From: Candidatus Rifleibacteriota bacterium
GTDB lineage: Bacteria > Muiribacteriota > Ozemobacteria > Ozemobacterales > Ozemobacteraceae
Length of the DNA stretch: 44,940 nucleotides
Assembly: GCA_905236675.1 (NCBI GenBank)
Contig: CAJOND010000063.1
Span: 1 to 44,940 of the forward strand
Reading direction: 5' to 3'
Made by a program: the position numbers and the translations under genes. The notes below the pieces were generated by a model, which saw only the letters and a program-made list of their open reading frames with translations, made no database searches and was not told the origin of the DNA. Positions 43,007 through 44,940 of the stretch are shown one piece after another. The number at the start of each line of letters is the position of its first letter. Position 1 is the first letter of the stretch.

Positions 43007-43091
43007 GCCGGGATGGCGGAATTGGCAGACGCACCGGACTTAAAATCCGGTGGGCTTTAAACCCGTGCCGGTTCAAGCCCGGCTCTCGGCA
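43007..43091 (+). tRNA. tRNA-Leu (anticodon TAA)
   Basis: This is an 85-nt class II cloverleaf: acceptor GCCGGGA/TCTCGGC with A73, anticodon stem CCGGA/TCCGG around CTTAAAA (anticodon TAA), a long variable arm (GGGCTTTAAACCC), and T arm GGTTCAAGCC. No encoded CCA. Confidence 0.95.
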
Positions 43092-43101
43092 GTGTCTTTA
43101 T

Positions 43102-43173
43102 CGCGGGGTGGAGCAGTGGTAGCTCGTCGGGCTCATAACCCGGAGGCCGTAGGTTCGAATCCTTCCCCCGCAA
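43102..43173 (+). tRNA. Initiator tRNA-fMet (anticodon CAT)
   Basis: This is a 72-nt cloverleaf whose first base C1 faces A72 without pairing, and whose anticodon stem carries the three GGG:CCC pairs (TCGGGCTCATAACCCG). Both are hallmarks of the initiator. T arm is AGGTTCGAATCC. No encoded CCA. Confidence 0.93.
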
Positions 43174-43183
43174 TTTGTTTTAT

Positions 43184-43257
43184 GGCAAGGTAGCTCAGTT
43201 GGTCAGAGCACACGGTTCATACCCGTGCGGTCGAAGGTTCAAATCCATCCCTTGCTA
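43184..43257 (+). tRNA. Elongator tRNA-Met (anticodon CAT)
   Basis: This is a 74-nt cloverleaf: acceptor GGCAAGG/CCTTGCT (G1-U72 wobble) with A73, anticodon stem CACGG/CCGTG around TTCATAC. A lysidine-modified tRNA-Ile2 also has CAT, but the GGTTCATACCC loop is typical of elongator Met. Confidence 0.85.
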
Positions 43258-43291
43258 TTGAATTAAGGTCCGACAAAGACCAAAAAAGTTT

Positions 43292-43321
43292 AAAAAAGCC
43301 GCTCCCAAAGCGGCTTTTTTG
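43292..43321 (+). terminator. Rho-independent terminator of the tRNA operon
   Basis: AAGCCGCT pairs with AGCGGCTT (perfect GC-rich stem, CCCAA loop), with A-run and T-run flanks; the T-run follows on the plus strand. Confidence 0.93.
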
Positions 43322-43442
43322 TTACCCAATTATTTATTAAGTTGTTATTGTAACTGATTTTTGTTGTTTTTATTGTCACTAATATATTTCTATGTTATTT
43401 GCCTCTTATTTTCTGAATTAATCTCAACAAAGGAGCAAATAA

Positions 43443-43598
43443 TTATGCTGATTTTTCTGATACAATCTTCATACCACCTACAACTTGGTCTAATTCTTCG
43501 TCAGTCAGTTCCATGCCTGTTTTTTCCAGAATTTATTTAGCTTCTTCTTTATTTTTGCTTTCTTCAACTTGTTTTTTCAGTTCACCGATTAGTTTCAT
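43443..43598 (-). pseudogene. Broken double-glycine leader peptide gene
   Basis: Read from the ATG at 43598, the frame encodes MKLIGELKKQVEESKNKEEA, Lys, then an in-frame TAA at codon 22 (43535-43533). It then continues with ILEKTGMELTDEELDQVVGG and a nine-residue tail to a stop. Position for position it matches the intact leader peptide at 44564-44809, including MELTDEELDQV-x-GG. A ribosome site (GGAG) is preserved. One point mutation (CAA or GAA to TAA) explains the break. A sequencing error is possible; otherwise the gene has decayed. The tail after GG is too short to be a mature bacteriocin of usual size. Confidence 0.7.
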
Positions 43599-43757
43599 TT
43601 GGTTTATCTCCGTTGGTTCATTCTTGGTCGTTTATTATTATATGCTTTGCTGGGTATAGATTCAATATATTTAGATAAGAGAGATGAGAGATCAGAGGCA
43701 AGAGATAAGAGGATTGTTTAGTTTGTTCTACTGCGTAAGTTTGTGGCAAACTCGTCA

Positions 43758-43786
43758 TTGTTTTATTCCTATAAAATAAGTATAAT
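43758..43786 (+). promoter_or_regulatory. Promoter of the MNT gene, predicts leaderless mRNA
   Basis: TTGTTT (43758-43763) and perfect TATAAT (43781-43786) are 17 bp apart. The ATG at 43794 lies 7 nt after the -10 box, the same layout as both STAS genes. Upstream GTG and ATG codons (43743, 43785) would start inside or before the promoter. Confidence 0.6.
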
Positions 43787-43793
43787 GAATATT

Positions 43794-44132
43794 ATGGATA
43801 CTGATAAAGCCAAAGAATTACTGAAAAGCATATACGATAAAACAGAATCTGTATTTCCATGCAAAATACAGAATGCTTTTTTATACGGTTCTTATGCACG
43901 TGGAGATTACGATGAGGAATCTGACGTAGACTATTTGCTTACCGTTGATTTGGATTACATAGATATAGAGAAGTATAAAAACCAGATAGCAGAAATTTCT
44001 TCTGATTTATCTCTAGAAAACGATGTGTTGATTTCAATACATATTCACCCCAATAAACAGTTTGAGCAATATTCTCGCATATTGCCTTTTTATAAGAATA
44101 TTTTAAAAGAAGGAATCAGATATGACTCCTAG
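43794..44132 (+). CDS. MNT-type nucleotidyltransferase (MntA-like antitoxin)
   Basis: This 112-residue minimal nucleotidyltransferase carries the signature GSYARGDYDEESDVD at about 32-46 (GSx-RG with Asp44 and Asp46) and a third acidic residue in the ENDVLISI strand (Asp77). The family pairs with HEPN proteins, where MntA AMPylates a HepT-type HEPN RNase to neutralise it. Its stop overlaps the HEPN start by 11 bp, the typical arrangement. The start at 43794 is chosen from the promoter position. All catalytic motifs are intact, although the HEPN partner is broken. Confidence 0.85.
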   Translation: MDTDKAKELLKSIYDKTESVFPCKIQNAFLYGSYARGDYDEESDVDYLLTVDLDYIDIEKYKNQIAEISSDLSLENDVLISIHIHPNKQFEQYSRILPFYKNILKEGIRYDS

Positions 44133-44533
44133 TGAAAAGACCTCTTTATCAAAAGTTAGATTTAATCATTCCGAAGAATGTTTAAAATCAGCGGAAACCC
44201 TATTAAAAGATTCTGATTACAAAGGAGCTGCAAATCGTTCTTATTATGCTATTTTTCACGCATTAAGAGCAATACTTGTATATGATGATTTCGATTTTAA
44301 AAAACATAGTGGGATAATTTCAACTTTTAATAAATTATATATATTAAGACAAATATATTCAGTAAAGATGTTTCAAGAATAATATCTAATTCTTTCGATA
44401 TTAGAACAGATTGTGACTATAATGATTTTTTATGATTTCAAAAGACAGCGTAACAAACCAAATTAATGACACCAAAAAAGTTATAGAACTAATTAGAATT
44501 TATCTTTCCAATAAATGGTCGGTAAATCCATGA
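44122..44533 (+). pseudogene. Frameshifted HEPN-domain gene (HepT-like)
   Basis: The first 86 codons encode a HEPN domain: RFNHSEECLKSAETLLKDSD, then NRSYYAIFHALRAILVYDDF. This includes an Rx6H motif (Arg, SYYAIF, His) of HEPN RNases. After STFNKLYI the frame breaks at a TATATATA run and stops at 44382. The next frame continues as KTNIFSKDVSRIISNSFDIR, TDCDYNDF, and a further frame change in a T-run leads to SKDSVTNQINDTKKVIELIR, IYLSNKW and a stop at 44533. Those segments match the usual C-terminal half of HEPN proteins. So the gene has at least two frameshifts, both at slippage-prone repeats. The rest of the MNT-HEPN pair is intact. Confidence 0.75.
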
Positions 44534-44563
44534 AAAAGCTACTGTGCATTAGGAGAGCAGAGA

Positions 44564-44809
44564 ATGAAACTAATAGGAAATCTCAAGAAGCAGGTAAAAG
44601 AAACCATGAACAAGGAAGAAACAAAGGAAGTTATAGAAAACGCTGGAATGGAGCTCACCGACGAAGAACTTGACCAAGTAGCTGGTGGGGCGTCGCGTGA
44701 TAGGGAGATATATTATTGCGACAATTGTCGTAAAAATAGTGGTCCAAGATGGCAACAATGTGACTGTGGTGGAAGTTTTAAACTAACAATCGAAGATTTA
44801 CTCAGCTGA
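44564..44809 (+). CDS. Double-glycine leader peptide with Cys4 tail
   Basis: This 81-residue peptide starts at the ATG at 44564 with AGGAG upstream. Residues 1-42 are a leader of the double-glycine type, ending MELTDEELDQVAGG, the kind cut by C39 peptidase domains of ABC exporters. The remaining 39 residues include YYCDNCRKN and QQCDCGGSF, a CxxC...CxC zinc-ribbon-like set of four cysteines, and a helical end. It could be an exported peptide or a precursor for modification. No C39 exporter or modifying enzyme lies in the window. A paralogue at 43443-43598 is broken. Confidence 0.75.
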   Translation: MKLIGNLKKQVKETMNKEETKEVIENAGMELTDEELDQVAGGASRDREIYYCDNCRKNSGPRWQQCDCGGSFKLTIEDLLS

Positions 44810-44846
44810 CAACATTCTTTGTCGTAGCAAATACCCCCTTTAAGGA

Positions 44847-44940
44847 GGCTGTCCAAAAACTCATACAAGTATTTTGGAATAATAAAAAATATAATTTGGG
44901 AAAATTTATATTTTATAGAAATGGATAAAAAGTCTAAAAA
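44847..44940. mobile_element. Possible insertion-sequence end
   Basis: The sequence GGCTGTCCAAAAACT at 44847-44861 resembles terminal inverted repeats of several DDE-transposase insertion sequences, and a short open frame (MDKKSK) begins at 44921 and runs off the window. The other end is not visible, so this is only suggestive. Confidence 0.25.

Noticed and set aside
43533..43535. Stop-codon recoding of TAA in the leader gene
   Set aside because: TAA ends many genes in this window and no recoding signal is seen. Decay or sequencing error is simpler.
43672..43714. Purine-rich GAGA/AGATAAGAG short repeats
   Set aside because: Looks like low-complexity sequence between the broken leader gene and MNT; no unit length or structure is consistent.

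Overview
This is a low-GC bacterial window of 44.9 kb. It encodes a diderm (lipid A-making) cell: LpxK, an outer-membrane-type beta-barrel ending in Phe, three Skp/OmpH-like periplasmic proteins and a CpxP/Spy-like protein. It also carries CsaB and an SLH-domain protein, the pair used elsewhere to anchor surface layers to pyruvylated wall polymers. Repeated sets of pseudopilins, a lone short flagellin, STAS proteins, TatAC, a secreted GH30 glycosidase and double-glycine leader peptides would fit a poorly characterised anaerobic or gut-associated lineage of a candidate phylum (Riflebacteria- or Elusimicrobia-like is a guess). The phylum cannot be fixed from the sequence alone. The tRNA genes do not encode CCA. 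Stop codons look standard.

Layout. 1-4.7 kb: the start of a secreted protein, then a CpxAR-like two-component system divergent from a CpxP/Spy-like protein that carries a Met/Cys-rich 19-residue repeat and looks like a metal (copper?) sensor or buffer. 4.7-7.5 kb: a sigma-54 activator without a sensory domain, and a barrel protein. 7.5-13.7 kb, minus strand: an unknown secreted protein, a catalytically degenerate M48-like protein and a HEAT-repeat protein, tightly coupled; then GH30-tatA-tatC. 13.8-17.9 kb: a small coiled-coil gene, a structured non-coding stretch with pseudoknot potential, a small membrane protein, and two adjacent membrane-anchored paralogues of unknown function. 18.1-20.1 kb: csaB-lpxK, overlapping by 4 bp.

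20.2-35.7 kb is the most unusual part. Three tandem Skp-like genes are followed by a giant 1860-residue secreted protein, then minor-pseudopilin genes in the order J-like, I-like, X-like. A tRNA-Gln, a STAS gene and a short flagellin follow, and then a second pseudopilin set in mirrored order (X-, I-, J-like). I infer a surface-fibre system in which the giant protein could play a PilY1-like tip role and the Skp-like proteins could be dedicated chaperones. This is a hypothesis.

35.8-42.8 kb: a TIM-barrel isomerase-like protein, a TPR protein, a second STAS gene divergent from an ABC exporter operon, an SLH protein whose terminator lies inside the convergent neighbour's coding sequence, and a small membrane protein. 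43.0-44.9 kb: a tRNA-Leu/fMet/Met operon bordering what looks like an accessory island. The island holds a broken double-glycine leader gene, an MNT nucleotidyltransferase with a frameshifted HEPN partner, an intact double-glycine leader peptide with a Cys4 tail, and a possible insertion-sequence end.

A recurring regulatory theme is that several genes (both STAS genes, the ABC operon and MNT) have good sigma-70-type promoters whose -10 box lies only 7-10 nt before the ATG and no Shine-Dalgarno, which predicts leaderless or nearly leaderless mRNAs. Start codons were moved from the longest ORF wherever a ribosome site, signal peptide or promoter argued for it.
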